Counted from the first letter of the stretch, positions 22,365-33,824 are shown. The stretch is DNA of 64,000 nt from Schistocerca nitens (GCF_023898315.1 NC_064622.1:168970178-169034177); one strand, 5' to 3'. The notes: a model not told the origin generated them from the sequence alone. Numbers and translations are program-made.

Positions 22365-23200
22365 TCAGATATACTCAATAACGTTCATGTCTGGGAAGTC
22401 TGTTGGCCAGCGGAAGTGTTTAAATTCAGAAGAGTGTTCCTGGAGCCACTCTGTAGCAATCGTGGATGTCACATTGTCCCACTGGAATTGTCCAAGTCCG
22501 TCGGAATGCACAATGCACATGAATGGATGCAGGTGATCAGACAGGATGCTTACGTGCGTGTCACTTGTCAGAGTCGTATCCAGATGTATCATGAGTCCCA
22601 CATCACTCCAACTGCGCACATCCCACACTATTACAGAGCCTCCACCTCCTTGAACAGTCCCCTGCTGACATGCAGGGTCCATGGATTCAATAGGTTGTCT
22701 ACATACCCGTACACGTCCATACGCTCGATACAATTTGAAACGAGACTCTTCCGACCAGGCAACATGTTTCCAGTCATCAACAGTCCAATGTCGGTGTCAA
22801 CGAGCCCAGGGGATGCGTAAAGCTTTGTTCGTTCAGTCATCAAGGGTACACGGGTGGGCCTTCCGCTCCGAAAGCCCATATCGATGATGTTTCGTTGAAC
22901 AGTTCGCACGCTGATGCTTGGTGGTGTCCCAGCAATGAAATCTGCAGGAATTTGTGGAAGACTTGCACTTCTGTCACGTTGAACGACTCTCTTCAGTCGT
23001 CGTTGGTCCCTTTCTTGCATGATATTTTCCTCGCCGCAGCGATATCGGAGATCTGATGTTTTACCGGATTCCTGATATTCATGGTACACTCGTGGAATGG
23101 TCGTATGGGAAAATACCCACTTCATCGCTGCCTCGGAGGTGCTGTGTCTCATCGCTTGTGCGCCTACTATAACACCACGATCAAACTCACTTAAATCTTG
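22365..23200 (-). pseudogene. Tc1-like transposase (second family), frameshifted
   Basis: Frame ending at 22631 reads ADYQDLSEFDRGVIVGAQAM, then the helix-turn-helix region with IPRVYHEYQESGKTSD, RDQRRLKRVVQRDRSASLPQ, VRTVQRNIIDMGFRSGRPTR. A second frame (22365-22733) has VIVWDVRSWSDVGLM, the domain before the second Asp, QWDNVTSTIATEWLQEH (Asp) and FRWPTDFPDMNVIEYI (Glu). At least one frameshift near 22700. The first catalytic Asp region is degenerate. Confidence 0.75.
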
Positions 23201-23317
23201 GTAATCTGCCACTGTAGCAGCAGTAACCGATCTAACAACTTCTCCAGACACTTGTCTTATATAGGCATTGCCAACCGCAGTGCCATGTTGTGCTTGTTTA
23301 CATATTGAATTGATCAA

Positions 23318-23351
23318 TTTAGGTATGCGTATTTGAATACGCATACCTAAA
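23318..23351. repeat. perfect palindrome, 16-bp arms, 2-bp loop
   Basis: tttaggtatgcgtatt, then tg, then its exact complement aatacgcatacctaaa. It lies just inside the terminal repeat of the Tc1-like element at 22150-23374. Confidence 0.9.
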
Positions 23352-23376
23352 CCAGTTTCTTTGGCGTTTCAGTGTA

Positions 23377-23693
23377 TAAGTACTGGTATACAGATGATGT
23401 ATACGTAATTTGGTCTATTCTCGATAATTTTTGGTAAATCATGACATTCTAGTACGTCTTGTATTGACGCTCTGACATGTGTTTCCAGAGCTTGTATATG
23501 AGCACCGATCCTCGCCGACACAGGCACGAGGCTATGTGAACTGCCTCCATCACGTTGAAGTGCCCCTATATCGAGCACAATCCACAGACCTGTCCCACAC
23601 AGATCAGATGTCGAGTCAGATCGGACATCAACTGCATCCCAGTGCCAGCATCCGGGACATGAAGTACTAGTTCCATTATACGTAAATTACATT
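23377..23693. other. no recognised feature
   Basis: A 69-codon minus-strand frame (23369-23578, with SSHSLVPVSARIGAHIQALE) has gag-like character only by impression. I cannot assign it. Confidence 0.35.
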
Positions 23694-24010
23694 GGAGAGG
23701 TGAAGGAAGGAAAGGAAAGAGAGGGGATCACTGGTGTCAGCTGCATGGAGACGTTACGCGGGATCAGTAGCGACTAGTGAAAATGTGTACCGGACCACGA
23801 TTCGAACCCGGGATCTCCTGCGTACTAGGCAGGAGCGTTAACGACTGTGCCATCCAGGAGACAGCGTTATTGCAACTGCGCGGACTATCGCGGCGCGTCT
23901 CACGGACCATCCACGTTCCCATCGAGCAGTTCCTTTCCATTTTCTGCAAGTTCGCTACGCTGAGATTCCCATAGAAGGTCGGACGTATTTGTGCAGCCAC
24001 ACTGAAGAAC
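23694..24010 (-). mobile_element. tRNA-derived SINE, younger relative of 795-1190
   Basis: GA-rich lead (ggaaggaaaggaaagagagg), then the minus-strand head: A-box-like tggcacagtcgttaacgc and B-box gggttcgaatcg. The downstream block 'gtgcagccacactgaagaa' is also in the copy at 795. No convincing duplication seen. Boundaries approximate. Confidence 0.65.
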
Positions 24011-24559
24011 GTGCATCCATTGCCCAGTTATGCTTATCGGTTATATGAATGCGTGGTGTCTGTTCTTTCGGATATGTCCAAATGACACCACACATTCATA
24101 CAACCCTTCCCAACCGAACCATCGTTTGCATTCAAGCCAGAGGAAGGTGCAACATCATACCAATAAGTGGGAGCATACTGCCAAGTTTTTTGCAAATTTG
24201 ACTCAATTTTGTAGTCATTGAAATAACATCACGTACGCTCCTAATCCATAAAGTTTCATTTGGTTTCCTCCTCCCCTTCTGCGTGTCTCCCTTTTCTTAT
24301 CAATCTGTTTTCTCCTGAACGATTTGAGATGAGTCGAGAGAATGTTTGTTTTAATGGTATATTGTGTCAATTCGTGTTTCTGTAAGATTTATAATATATA
24401 CTCATATGCTTTAATGTTTCGCTATATATATTTCGGTGTAATTTCTCTTGATTTTTTGAGTATTGTATCCACTTGGACCTCACTGACTAGAAACGAATAC
24501 AGAAAATGTTTACACAGAGCACTTGCCAATTCGATTTTCAGCAGTTTATTATGCCCCTT
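24011..24559. other. no recognised feature
   Basis: AT-rich intron 2 sequence. It may include the 5' part of the mariner-like element that follows, but I see no inverted-repeat end. Confidence 0.35.
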
Positions 24560-25031
24560 GTGTAGTTGTGAGTGCATTATGTTTGAAAATAGTGAATTTG
24601 AACATGGACAAATTTACGCCCCAGGAGTGAAACTTGGCAAGGGTTTGGTTATGATTTGGGCACCGGTATTGTGGTATTGCACGCGAACAATTGCTGTGCT
24701 GCAAGTTCGCATTACTTCCAAGGCTTATGTGTTCACTTTGGTTGGCCAAATTTAACCGATGATACAGTGATTGTTCGTCAGTTGTGATGCTTTGTTCAAA
24801 GACGACAAAGCCCCTGTTCACCCAGCTCGCATCGTCCAGGACTGGTTTCGTGAGCACGGAGATGAACTGTCGCATATCCCCTGACCATCACAATCACGAG
24901 ATCACAATGCCATTGGGCGCTTGTGGTCTTCTTTGCAGAGAAGTGTGCATGATCGCTTTCCACCTGTGTCATCGTTACCCGAATTTGCCACTTTTGGGGG
25001 GAGGAATTATATAAGCTTCACTTGAAAACCG
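24560..25031 (+). pseudogene. Tc1/mariner-type transposase remnant, left of the LTR element
   Basis: Plus-strand reading gives DDKAPVHPARIVQDWFREH (second catalytic Asp region) and 'ELSHIP.PSQSRDHNAIGRL' (degenerate SPDLNPIE block with the Glu lost), then WSSLQRSVHDRFPPVSSL. Numerous lesions. The LTR retrotransposon inserted at 25031/33231. The remnant continues at 33235-33500, ending in 'tttttgtccaacacc', its likely terminus. Confidence 0.6.
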
Positions 25032-25580
25032 TGAAACGTCCCCTTTCAATAATAGTACACTACTGTGCTTAAACTGACACACAATATTTTTAGCGCAACG
25101 CAATCTGACTTTCAAAAAATCCCTACAAAAGAATGGCCCTGACTAACATTAAACTATACCTTTCACAAATCACTTACCTCACAAAAATCTTCGCTACTCA
25201 AGCTACTGCAATACAGCGAGCGCCACTACTGCCAGCTAAATAAAAGATTCAAACTACGGAAGGCACTAACTACTGATAGGCATAGTTAGCAAATGAAAGA
25301 TTTTAATAGAGAACAAACAATGTATTTACCTTAATAGTCATAATATATATAGCAGTTCATGACAAATTACAAAACTCCGCCATCTCTCTCCCCACATCCA
25401 CCACTGCTGGCGGCTCACCTCCAACTGCGCAACGCTACACGCTGTTCACAGCCAGCTGCCTAGCACTACAATGGCGAGTATTACAACAATGTAAAGCAGC
25501 CACAGACTGCACACCGCACAGCCAGTGATTTTCATACAGAGGTGGCGTTACCAATAAAAAACCTAAACAGCCTACTTACA
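25032..25580 (-). repeat. LTR (3' LTR in element orientation)
   Basis: On the + strand it runs from tgaaacgtcccc to cctacttaca, so on the minus strand it starts TG and ends CA. 549 bp. It differs from the other LTR at scattered positions, mostly near the left end (ctttcaataatagtacac versus ctttgaagaattatacac), suggesting a moderately young insertion. Confidence 0.9.
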
Positions 25581-25600
25581 TAGCCCCCATGCTCCCCACA
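25581..25600 (-). promoter_or_regulatory. polypurine tract candidate
   Basis: On the minus strand, immediately upstream of the 3' LTR, the sequence reads tgtggggagcatgggggcta. This is where a plus-strand primer tract belongs. Confidence 0.6.
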
Positions 25601-25976
25601 AAAAAATTTTACAAATTGGTTTGGGCAGTGGCCAATACAGATTTGAAAAAATTTTTCATAATTACAATAACAAAGAAATCAAATGCACACACTTATTGAT
25701 ACAATGTTGGTCAAAAGCTAAAATTTTCTCACAGTCCATAAAGACAGTCCTCATCATTCATCACATTGCAGTGTTTTTCTCAAAGTCTGAGCAGTAAAAG
25801 AAAATGCACACGGAAGTAGTGGATTTCCATGCAATCTTGAAGAAGTAGCGTTGTCCTTCCAACGGAAAGACAGTACTGACCTCGACATGCAGACAGGTCA
25901 TGGGCCACAACAGAGCAAACCCACAGCGGAGTCAATCGAAGTTTTGAAGAATATCGTTTGGTAGGTCATCACAGAG

Positions 25977-26171
25977 CAGACCCACTGTAGTCCTGGTAGA
26001 GATTACGGTATTGGTGTGCCACCAGAGGCGCAGACCCACTGCAGTCCTTGCAGAAATAATGGTACTGGTGAGTCATCAAAGATGCAGACCCACTGTAGTC
26101 CTTGTAGAGATAATGGTACTGGTGGGCCACCAGAGGTGCAGACCCACTGCAGTCCTTGTAGAGATGGCCAG
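25977..26171. repeat. 54-bp tandem repeat, about 3.6 units
   Basis: Units start with cagacccactg at 25977, 26031, 26085 and 26139, the last one partial. The period of 54 is a multiple of three. The minus strand reads as 18-residue repeats containing YKDYSGSASL/YKDCSGSAPL in a frame of about 69 codons without a stop. It lies in the pol-less 3' interior of the LTR element. Whether it is translated is unknown. Confidence 0.9.
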
Positions 26172-29100
26172 CAGCCATCTGTTGTGACTGTGCAGGTGCA
26201 CAATCACCATTGAAGAGTCTTGCGGATAATATAGCAAGTCCATAACCACCACTTGTGCACTCACAGAGTTTTTGGAATTGTCCTTAGAACCAGCAATGCT
26301 GTTATCCAGTCCCTTGCTGAATTATTAACACATGTGCAAACACTAACAGTCCCTACTTCTCACATATTGTCCATATACTATGACCAACAGAAACATGTGC
26401 AGTGAAATGGAACTTACAAGTTACTTAATTTGATGACCTGGTGTCAATTACAATTTTATAACATAAGAATACAATTACGAAGGTACAAAATACATCATTA
26501 AAGAACATAACAATACAGATAACATTTGTAGTACAGGCTTTACAAAAGAATCAAAATAACATATACAACAGTGTTACAGGAATTATGACATAAGTAAATA
26601 CATAAAAGATCAGAATAACTTTTGAAACATCAACTTTACACATGAGCATTAAAACAAAACAGAATAAATAATGTCTAAATATCTTTACAAAGAAAATAAC
26701 ATATTATCAGAAAAATTCTACAACATAACTCTTATTAGCTAAACACATTAAGACAGGAAAAACACAAATACACATAGTGTAATAACACAAAAATACAGGA
26801 CAGGGTTTGTTTTCAGTGTGATATTTGGTGCTGCAGTCCAACCCAAAACTTCATTCCATAGATCTTTCGTCTTATTTCCACATTTGTTTCCACCAAAAAA
26901 ATCCTATTCAAGCATGCTTTCTGTATATATATGTTCACATATTTCTTACCTCATTATTTATTTTCCATTATCTTATTTCATCATTTATTTCCAAGAAAAT
27001 CCTACCTAAACCTGTTGTCCCTAAACCCTACTCTTTTTGGTTCATATCCTCTTTCAAAATACTGTTTTGGCCAAACCATTTTCTTATAGATTTTCAATGT
27101 ATTTCTTCCAATTCATCACAACTTGTTCTCTTATATAGTCTACCCCCTCTTAAGCTAACTTAAATCTACTGAGCTCAGATGCCAAACTAAGGAACGAGGC
27201 AATGCAGCAGCAGAAAACAATTAACACAAACAGCAATGATAAAAAATACAAAAGGCAAAGCAAGCAGCATAAATTACAACTAATATAAGGCAATGAGCAG
27301 CAAACAAGAAAAATAAATCAGTAGTAAAACTAGCTTAACAGAATAATACAAAGTGAAATTTAGTAGCACTATGCATGGCAAACAGCAGCAGCAAATGCTA
27401 TAATTAATACCTAAGCATGGCAAAGATCAAACAGAAAAAAATAGTACACTAAAGACAACAATGCATATAAGGGAAATGTCTATTCACATCTTAATGACTA
27501 TGTAATTAAAGTGGTGCACCACAACAACTTATTGTAAAAAAAATATTACCATATACTTGAAAAGAAAATTATGTGTGCAGTTACTATTACTAGTCCCTTC
27601 TTATTGTTCTTTCCTTTCCAAGTGCTCCTTTTTTTTAAGAATGTGGATTACAAAATTATTATTTAATAGATCTGTTGACAGAAAGTGTTCACATTAGCAA
27701 ATGCATTTTATTTTATAAAAACAATGCTGCAACACAGCTCGAAACTAGATATCAAATGAAATAAGCAACTATGAAAAGCGAAGCATAAAAATATCATTCA
27801 ATAGTCATGTGACATTTCATAAGTTAGTAGAAATTCTCTCAATTCTCGTAGAAAGATGCTTGTCATAATCAGGTGTGCAGATGTAAAATATTTCTCGTCA
27901 TTTCATTAGGCATTTCAGTAAATATCGTAAATTAAGAGCTCCACAGTGTAATCATTTGTTTTCAAGTTCGACCATGTCGTTTTTGCGATGCTTTCTACAA
28001 AGGAATGTCAGAAGCGAGGTTAATGGCCTCCTTTTTTTTTCTACCTGTGCCGCTGAAAAGGGCTCGCAATAATGGCTTTTTCTCCAGGCGTCTGGCACAC
28101 CTGGCCGCTCAGCTGGGTGCCCACGACGCATTACGTGCAGGTGGTCACTGAACTTTCTTACCGAAATATTTACGACACCAGTTTCTGCTACAGTGACAGT
28201 CTCATATAAAAATATTTCACAGGTTACAAATCTGTAGAAACAAAATCCTATAAATATAACAGCGTCCAAAAAATATTCGCCAGCATTGTGATACATTCAC
28301 CCATATACACACATTTCATAACTCTTAAAGTACGATTCTTGGTTTCCAACAACCTTCTTCACAAACCATAGTCCCTAACTTCTATTCATTAATCATATAC
28401 ATATAAACACGTAATCACATTCCTTATATAGCATCAGCTTATTGATCATAAACATACCTCAATAGCATAATACACATCGTCATCGTAATAATAACATCAT
28501 AACACCTCAGTCAAATCTTGAAAACGTCGTAGCTTTCTGCAATAATTAAGAAACCAAAAAAAATTCTCTGCTCATTTCAATAGTGTCATCTACCTCAAAC
28601 GTACTTTAAAAATCATGATCCCATACCAAATACATCATTCAAAGCTCTCATAGTATCACAATGGTTCTGAAAAAATATGAACAGTTCACAAAGTACAAAC
28701 AACATACAATTTCGTAAGTGTGAAGTTATCCAACGGTGTAATTATGTAAACGTCTGTCACAGATGTAGTAAAATAAATGTTTATCTCTGTCAAATAATCA
28801 GATAGCTGTGTAATTCTGTGTTATAGAAATATGGTACCGATGTGTAAAGTTGTATAAGCAAATACCATATTAGCTAGGGCTCCTTGTGCTTGCCAAACAC
28901 ATGGTACACAAAGTAGGTGTGTACCCCCCTGAGGATTAATGTAATTATACCCTCAGGTGTTACAGATTACAGCAATGGAATGAAATGTATCACCGAAAAC
29001 TTTCTTTGTAATTCAAAAATCTTTAAAAATAAATGTTTTAAGTATAAGATTAATCACTCAAATACGTGTACTGTAGCGCTAAACTGTGCGTCATGTTGTA

Positions 29101-30010
29101 AGATAATCTCTGTGGTATTCTCGTAGTTATCGTCCTCCGAAAGCTAAGTTCTGCAGAAGTCGATGTGCTTACCTCATGATAAACAAAAGTGAAATGCTTC
29201 GTGTATATATATCTTTAGTTATTACGCTTATTGCCGTGAAGAAGAAACTACTGTGCTATAGCGTATTGTTGTGCTACGGAAAAGACTGTCTCATTGTAGC
29301 TATACCACAAAAGTTACTACTAAAACGTATTTTATTTTCCAGAAGAATTCAAAAAAATTGTGCAGATATAAAGCAGATACAGCACAGAAGCAACAATGTA
29401 AATTGTGTCACACATTAGTAGCGTCGTGATATAATTGTGTAGCTGTCAAAGAAACCAAGTGCTAAGTCATCTTTAATCCCACAGAAAGTACTTCAAATAA
29501 AGAATGTCTTTTCAAGTAAACCAAAATGTTACATGAAAATCTCATTTACAGTACTGGTAAATGTTCTAAGTATGTGAGCCTTATAGTCGTTACGTAATCG
29601 AGCAACAAACAAGCAAGAATGCACACACACAATAACACTGTGTCGTCTGTTCACAATAACAATGCATTCGTAATTTCTGTTTAAATAAGTTCTCTTGGTT
29701 CTTGATTGGATATTTAACTTCAAACATTGTTGTATGTTAACAGATTCTAAGTCTGACAAAGCATACTAGAAATGTGAAGTGAAAAGTTTTATGGCAAAGA
29801 CAAAGTTAAAAAGCAGATTATCTCCCAATAAGCGGTTTTAAATGCGAAGTGTAGTGCAATCCTTTACTCTTCCTAGTACACAGAGTTTCAACTTTAACAC
29901 AATTATCATGTGGTATATGTCGGTAAAGAATACTGGAATTTTTCTCAAGGTTAGCGTGTATGCTATTTTTCCCTGAGCCAGCCGGCGCAAGCGGCTGCCT
30001 GCGGTGCGAG
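26172..30010 (-). other. interior of the LTR element without coding homology
   Basis: AT-rich sequence between gag and the tandem repeat, where pol would be expected. No RT (YxDD-like), integrase (HHCC, DDE) or protease (DTG/DSG) motif is apparent. A 114-codon minus-strand frame at 27952-28296 is unrecognised. I see no internal LTR or other inserted element here. Confidence 0.6.
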
Positions 30011-32389
30011 TCATTGTCTGTCTCTTTGTTGGCGTGCGTCGTTATTGGGATTAGGAGACCTAACTTCTACAAATTCGCCTTGCCGAGAGGGCCCAGCTCT
30101 GTTAAAATCCCGCCAGTTCTGATGAAATTCAGGTCTGTCGTTATATCGGTAGTTTACATAGTTTCTTTTCTGTCTGTCATGTGGTGGAGAATTTCTCCCG
30201 GAATCGTAACTGCGCGGTGGACCGTTGCGTCTGAAGTTATTCTGTCTCCCTTGATAATAATTGTTTTGGTACCCATATTGTCTGTTTCTAAGGTAATCTC
30301 TGTCATATTCATTACTACGGAAATGCGAGCTTTCTCTGTAACTGTTATTACTCTGCCAGTGGTTGTCATATGGCTGGTGTCTGTTTTGGTCACGATTTAC
30401 GTTGTAAGAATAGCCTTGTCGCGTCCACTTATTATTTCTTTCATCGCGGAATTGCGACGGATGTGACCTGTAATTGTTGTATTCCTGTTTTCGCATCCGG
30501 CGACTGTCTGTGTCAATTTCTAATTCTTGTAGGAGTCCCTGAAAAGCTTCAATGTCGTCTCTGCAACGTCCTGCTAAAATAATATTTCTTAAATGTTCAG
30601 GCAATTTCATTAAGCAAATGCGGATGAATTCTGAAGAGCTGTATGGGTTTGAAAGATATTGATTCTTATGCAACATGTCTTCAAAATATTTGACAAGACT
30701 GGAAAATTCAGATTGTTCAAAGTGTTTCATCATCATGATGCTATGTTTTACTCGATCTTGTGTAGCTTGAGACCAATATGCTGTGAGGAAGGCATGATAA
30801 AAATCTCCTTCACTGTGACAATCGTGAATGACCGATCGCATTCTTACAGCTGGTTCATTCTCCAAGTAGCCACACATAAATTCTAACCTGTGCTCCAATG
30901 ACCAGTTGGGGGGAAAACAATGAGAGAGTTGATGGAGCCACGCTTGTGGATGAATGTCGTTGGCAGAATTCTTAAACGTTTTGAATTTACGTGTAGTAAT
31001 GAACAGCTTATAGTCAAAATGATCGTGTCGGCGAGTAGCATATCGTTCATTGTTACGTCGTGTCGGCGGTTCCATCTCAAAATTCGGTGTGCCTTGCCAA
31101 TTTCTTTCATGATTTCCGAATCGTCCTGTGTTATTATTTTGTGGTTGTTCCGTATTTCTATGTCCCTCTTCCCGTATTGGGGCGCGAGTGTCCTCTGAAA
31201 TACGTAATTCTTGTATTACCTGTGTCAGCTGATCTTGTACTTCGCGGATTTCTCTTTGGTGTTGCGTATTAATTTGATTCAGATTTTGTTTCAGTTTCCT
31301 AATTTGTTCGCTCTCTTCTGTGTCATTAAAGACTACCGGTTTTGTGTCATTCAGATTATCATCTACCTTCGTAGATAAGTTAGTGAACTGATCCGAAAGT
31401 TCGGTTACTTTCTCTGATAGTGAACACATTTCCTCAGTGTGTTTTTCTGAACCAAGTTTCAGAGTATCTACTGTGTCCTTTAAGTTTTCCTGAGTTTTTG
31501 CAAGTTGCGTAACCGAATCGGTAGATGCAACTGAGTCAATTTTAGCCGACAAGGTCTCATGATTTTCATGAACAATGGTTTGCAGTTCTTTTATGGCTGC
31601 TTCGTGATTCTGTAATGCATTTTCATGCCGCGAAAAAATAGGTTGAAAATGCTCACAAATTTGTGTTTTTACGTCATTACAGACTTTTTGACATTTCGAT
31701 TCAATGTTATGTAACTCAGTAGTTAAATCTTCACGTGTTTGTTCAAGAGTTTGTTCCAATGAGTCTAACTTTTGAAGCGTTTGCTGTGTTTGTCTCTGAT
31801 TTTGTTCCATTGTGTCTAACTGTTGCTGTGTTTGTCTCTGATTTTGTTCCATTGTGTCTAACTTTTTGAGATTTTGTTCCACTGTGTCTAACTGTTGCTG
31901 TGTTTGTCTCTGGTGTTGTTCCATTGTGTCTAACTTTTCAAGCTTTTGTCCCATTTGTTGCATTAATTGTAATAACAATGCACTGGTGTCTGAAACATGT
32001 TCCTCAGTGCTTTTCGGCAGTGAATTTGCACCGGCAACATTCACATTTTGACAAGCAGAAAATGTGTCTTGACTTATTTGAGAAAACGGTGAGGATCCAA
32101 AACCTGAATCTACAGTATTTGCGAAATTGTGTCCTGTCATTTCGGATTCCTGAGGCGAGCTGTTGCCGAGCGATCGATCGATAATGCTTCCCTGTTCACC
32201 AATTGTTTCACTGCCTACGCCATTGTTTGCAGCCCGCTCCATTTCCCTATGCACAATTACCAAATTACTACTTTGAATATTAGTTAATTCATTACACGGT
32301 GGCGCTAACACACTGCTTTCGTCTTCGCTGTCATTTCTCAATTTACTTTGGAGCCTAGTGTTACGTTTTTCACACGCCATTATTGTCAC
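30011..32389 (-). CDS. gag-like protein of the LTR retrotransposon (792 aa)
   Basis: Long intact frame. Residues about 1-120 are polar and low in complexity. About 130-400 are predicted coiled coil with repeated 14-16-residue units rich in LDTMEQNQRQTQQ. About 450-640 look like a retrotransposon Gag capsid-type helical region (HPQAWLHQLSHCFPP, WSQATQDRVKHSIMMM, FIRICLMKLPEHLRN). About 650-792 form a basic, Arg/Asn/Tyr-rich tail likely to bind RNA. No CCHC zinc knuckle is visible. The family role would be particle assembly and RNA packaging. Start at 32389; an in-frame ATG three codons on (32380) is an alternative. Confidence 0.8.
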   Translation of the reverse strand: MTIMACEKRNTRLQSKLRNDSEDESSVLAPPCNELTNIQSSNLVIVHREMERAANNGVGSETIGEQGSIIDRSLGNSSPQESEMTGHNFANTVDSGFGSSPFSQISQDTFSACQNVNVAGANSLPKSTEEHVSDTSALLLQLMQQMGQKLEKLDTMEQHQRQTQQQLDTVEQNLKKLDTMEQNQRQTQQQLDTMEQNQRQTQQTLQKLDSLEQTLEQTREDLTTELHNIESKCQKVCNDVKTQICEHFQPIFSRHENALQNHEAAIKELQTIVHENHETLSAKIDSVASTDSVTQLAKTQENLKDTVDTLKLGSEKHTEEMCSLSEKVTELSDQFTNLSTKVDDNLNDTKPVVFNDTEESEQIRKLKQNLNQINTQHQREIREVQDQLTQVIQELRISEDTRAPIREEGHRNTEQPQNNNTGRFGNHERNWQGTPNFEMEPPTRRNNERYATRRHDHFDYKLFITTRKFKTFKNSANDIHPQAWLHQLSHCFPPNWSLEHRLEFMCGYLENEPAVRMRSVIHDCHSEGDFYHAFLTAYWSQATQDRVKHSIMMMKHFEQSEFSSLVKYFEDMLHKNQYLSNPYSSSEFIRICLMKLPEHLRNIILAGRCRDDIEAFQGLLQELEIDTDSRRMRKQEYNNYRSHPSQFRDERNNKWTRQGYSYNVNRDQNRHQPYDNHWQSNNSYRESSHFRSNEYDRDYLRNRQYGYQNNYYQGRQNNFRRNGPPRSYDSGRNSPPHDRQKRNYVNYRYNDRPEFHQNWRDFNRAGPSRQGEFVEVRSPNPNNDARQQRDRQ

Positions 32390-32659
32390 AATATTTCACA
32401 CGACGACACAGAAAAACACAATTTTAAGAGCAAAAATAGGGGAACACATTAACATAGCACTGAAAATAATATCTAGTTAATTGCAGCTGCGAAATACTTG
32501 GTGCAAATCTACATGCGTGCCACACCTGTTTTACTGTACAACAATGAAAGACTGCAACTACAAAGGAGATTCTCTCTACAATTACGCGCTAGCAATAAAC
32601 AAAATCTACACTAATTACACAAACTACAAGAAAAAAATCAGAAGATTCCAGTGAGGTAT

Positions 32660-32680
32660 CCTCGGCTAAGGGTCGACATA
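32660..32680 (-). promoter_or_regulatory. primer-binding-site position
   Basis: Directly after the 5' LTR the minus strand reads tatgtcgacccttagccgag. It is in the right place for tRNA priming, but I cannot match it to a particular tRNA 3' end. Confidence 0.35.
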
Positions 32681-33230
32681 TGAAACGTCCCCTTTGAAGA
32701 ATTATACACGACAGTGCTTGATCTGACACACAATATTTTTAGCGCAACGCAATCTGACTTTCAAAAAATCCCTACAAAAGAATGGCCCTGACTAACATTA
32801 AACTATACCTTTCACAAATCACTTACCTCACAAAAATCTTCGCTACTCAAGCTACTGCAATACAGCGAGCGCCACTACTGCCAGCTAAATAAAAGATTCA
32901 AACTACGGAAGGCACTAACTACTGATAGGCATAGTTAGCAAATGAAAGATTTTAATAGAGAACAAACAATGTATTTACCTTAATAGTCATAATATATATA
33001 GCAGTTCATGACAAATTACAAAACTCCGCCATCTCTCTCCCCACATCCACCACTGCTGGCGGCTCACCTCCAACTGCGCAACGCTACGCGCTGTTCACAG
33101 CCAGCTGCCTAGCACTACAATGGCGAGTATTACAACAATGCAAAGCAGCCACAGACTGCACACCGCACAGCCAGTGATTTTCATACAGAGGTGGCGTTAC
33201 CAATAAAAAAACCTAAACAGCCTACTTACA
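32681..33230 (-). repeat. LTR (5' LTR in element orientation)
   Basis: 550 bp, same ends as the partner LTR. In element orientation it precedes the putative primer-binding region and gag. It should carry the promoter, but I cannot place a TATA box with confidence. Confidence 0.9.
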
Positions 33231-33234
33231 ACCG

Positions 33235-33500
33235 TTCAGGATCTTTGTTGATCCATACCGAGACGACTTGAAACTGTTTTGAACCCAATGAATTTCCTAC
33301 ACCGCTTTAGGCAGTAATGTGTCGTGTTTTTGGTGTTTCCATATTTTTGTCCAACACCTATAGTTCCAGCACTCTTAATACTTGACATTGGAGTAGTGAG
33401 ATGTGAAACAGTGTCTCGAGGGTCAAAGCGATGTTGTTGGCCAGTATTTAGACTGATCTTATAGTACTGCGGAGCACATAATTTATCCGGGTCCGTCAAT
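33235..33500 (+). pseudogene. Tc1/mariner-type remnant, right of the LTR element
   Basis: Continuation of the remnant at 24560-25031 after the LTR element's 4-bp duplication. Plus-strand frame starts after accg with 'FRIFVDPYRDDLKLF'-like sequence. It ends in 'ccatatttttgtccaacacc', a probable terminal repeat. Confidence 0.45.
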
Positions 33501-33824
33501 AATCGTTACCGATTAAGTCCGAGGAGCCGTATAACACGTAATTCACCTTACAAACTGCACACATCATAGACTGTGTGGGTAGCTACTAAAAGCAGCCGTG
33601 ACAGGGATTTCATCCGACACCATGGAACTCTCAAGAACGGTCGAAAGGAGTGTTTCAAAGGCCACCACAGGTAAGTACCATCCGCGCACCAGGGAAGTTG
33701 CACACGCTAATAGGCATGTCAGCAGAAGCCGACGCTACAGTGTCAACTGCTAAATTGGCCTCCCAGTCAAAAATAAACTCCGTACGATCGTACTTCCGTT
33801 ATTTCGTACCTGAGCTCGTTGCTT

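Larger units (their letters stand above)
22150..23374 (-). mobile_element. Tc1-like element (second family), 1,225 bp
   Basis: Termini cactgaagagcaaaagaaac and gtttctttggcgtttcagtg are inverted, with TA at 22148-22149 and 23375-23376. The transposase is on the minus strand and disrupted. A perfect 16-bp-arm palindrome lies 23 bp inside the right end. Confidence 0.85.
25032..33230 (-). mobile_element. LTR retrotransposon with gag but no pol, 8.2 kb
   Basis: Two nearly identical LTRs (25032-25580 and 32681-33230) bound a 7.1-kb interior. ACCG at 25028-25031 and 33231-33234 is a 4-bp duplication. Read on the minus strand the order is 5' LTR (right), putative primer site, a 792-codon gag-like frame, about 4.4 kb without coding homology, a purine-rich tract, then the 3' LTR. 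I find no protease, reverse transcriptase, RNase H or integrase motifs on either strand. This is the layout of a non-autonomous 'terminal repeat plus GAG' element that would depend on an autonomous relative. Confidence 0.85.

Noticed and set aside
27952-28296. env-like or extra gene in the LTR element
   Set aside because: 114-codon frame without signal peptide, membrane segment pattern or recognisable similarity.
25581-30010. Hidden pol gene in the LTR element
   Set aside because: Looked on both strands for RT, integrase, RNase H and protease motifs and found none; a profile search would be decisive.
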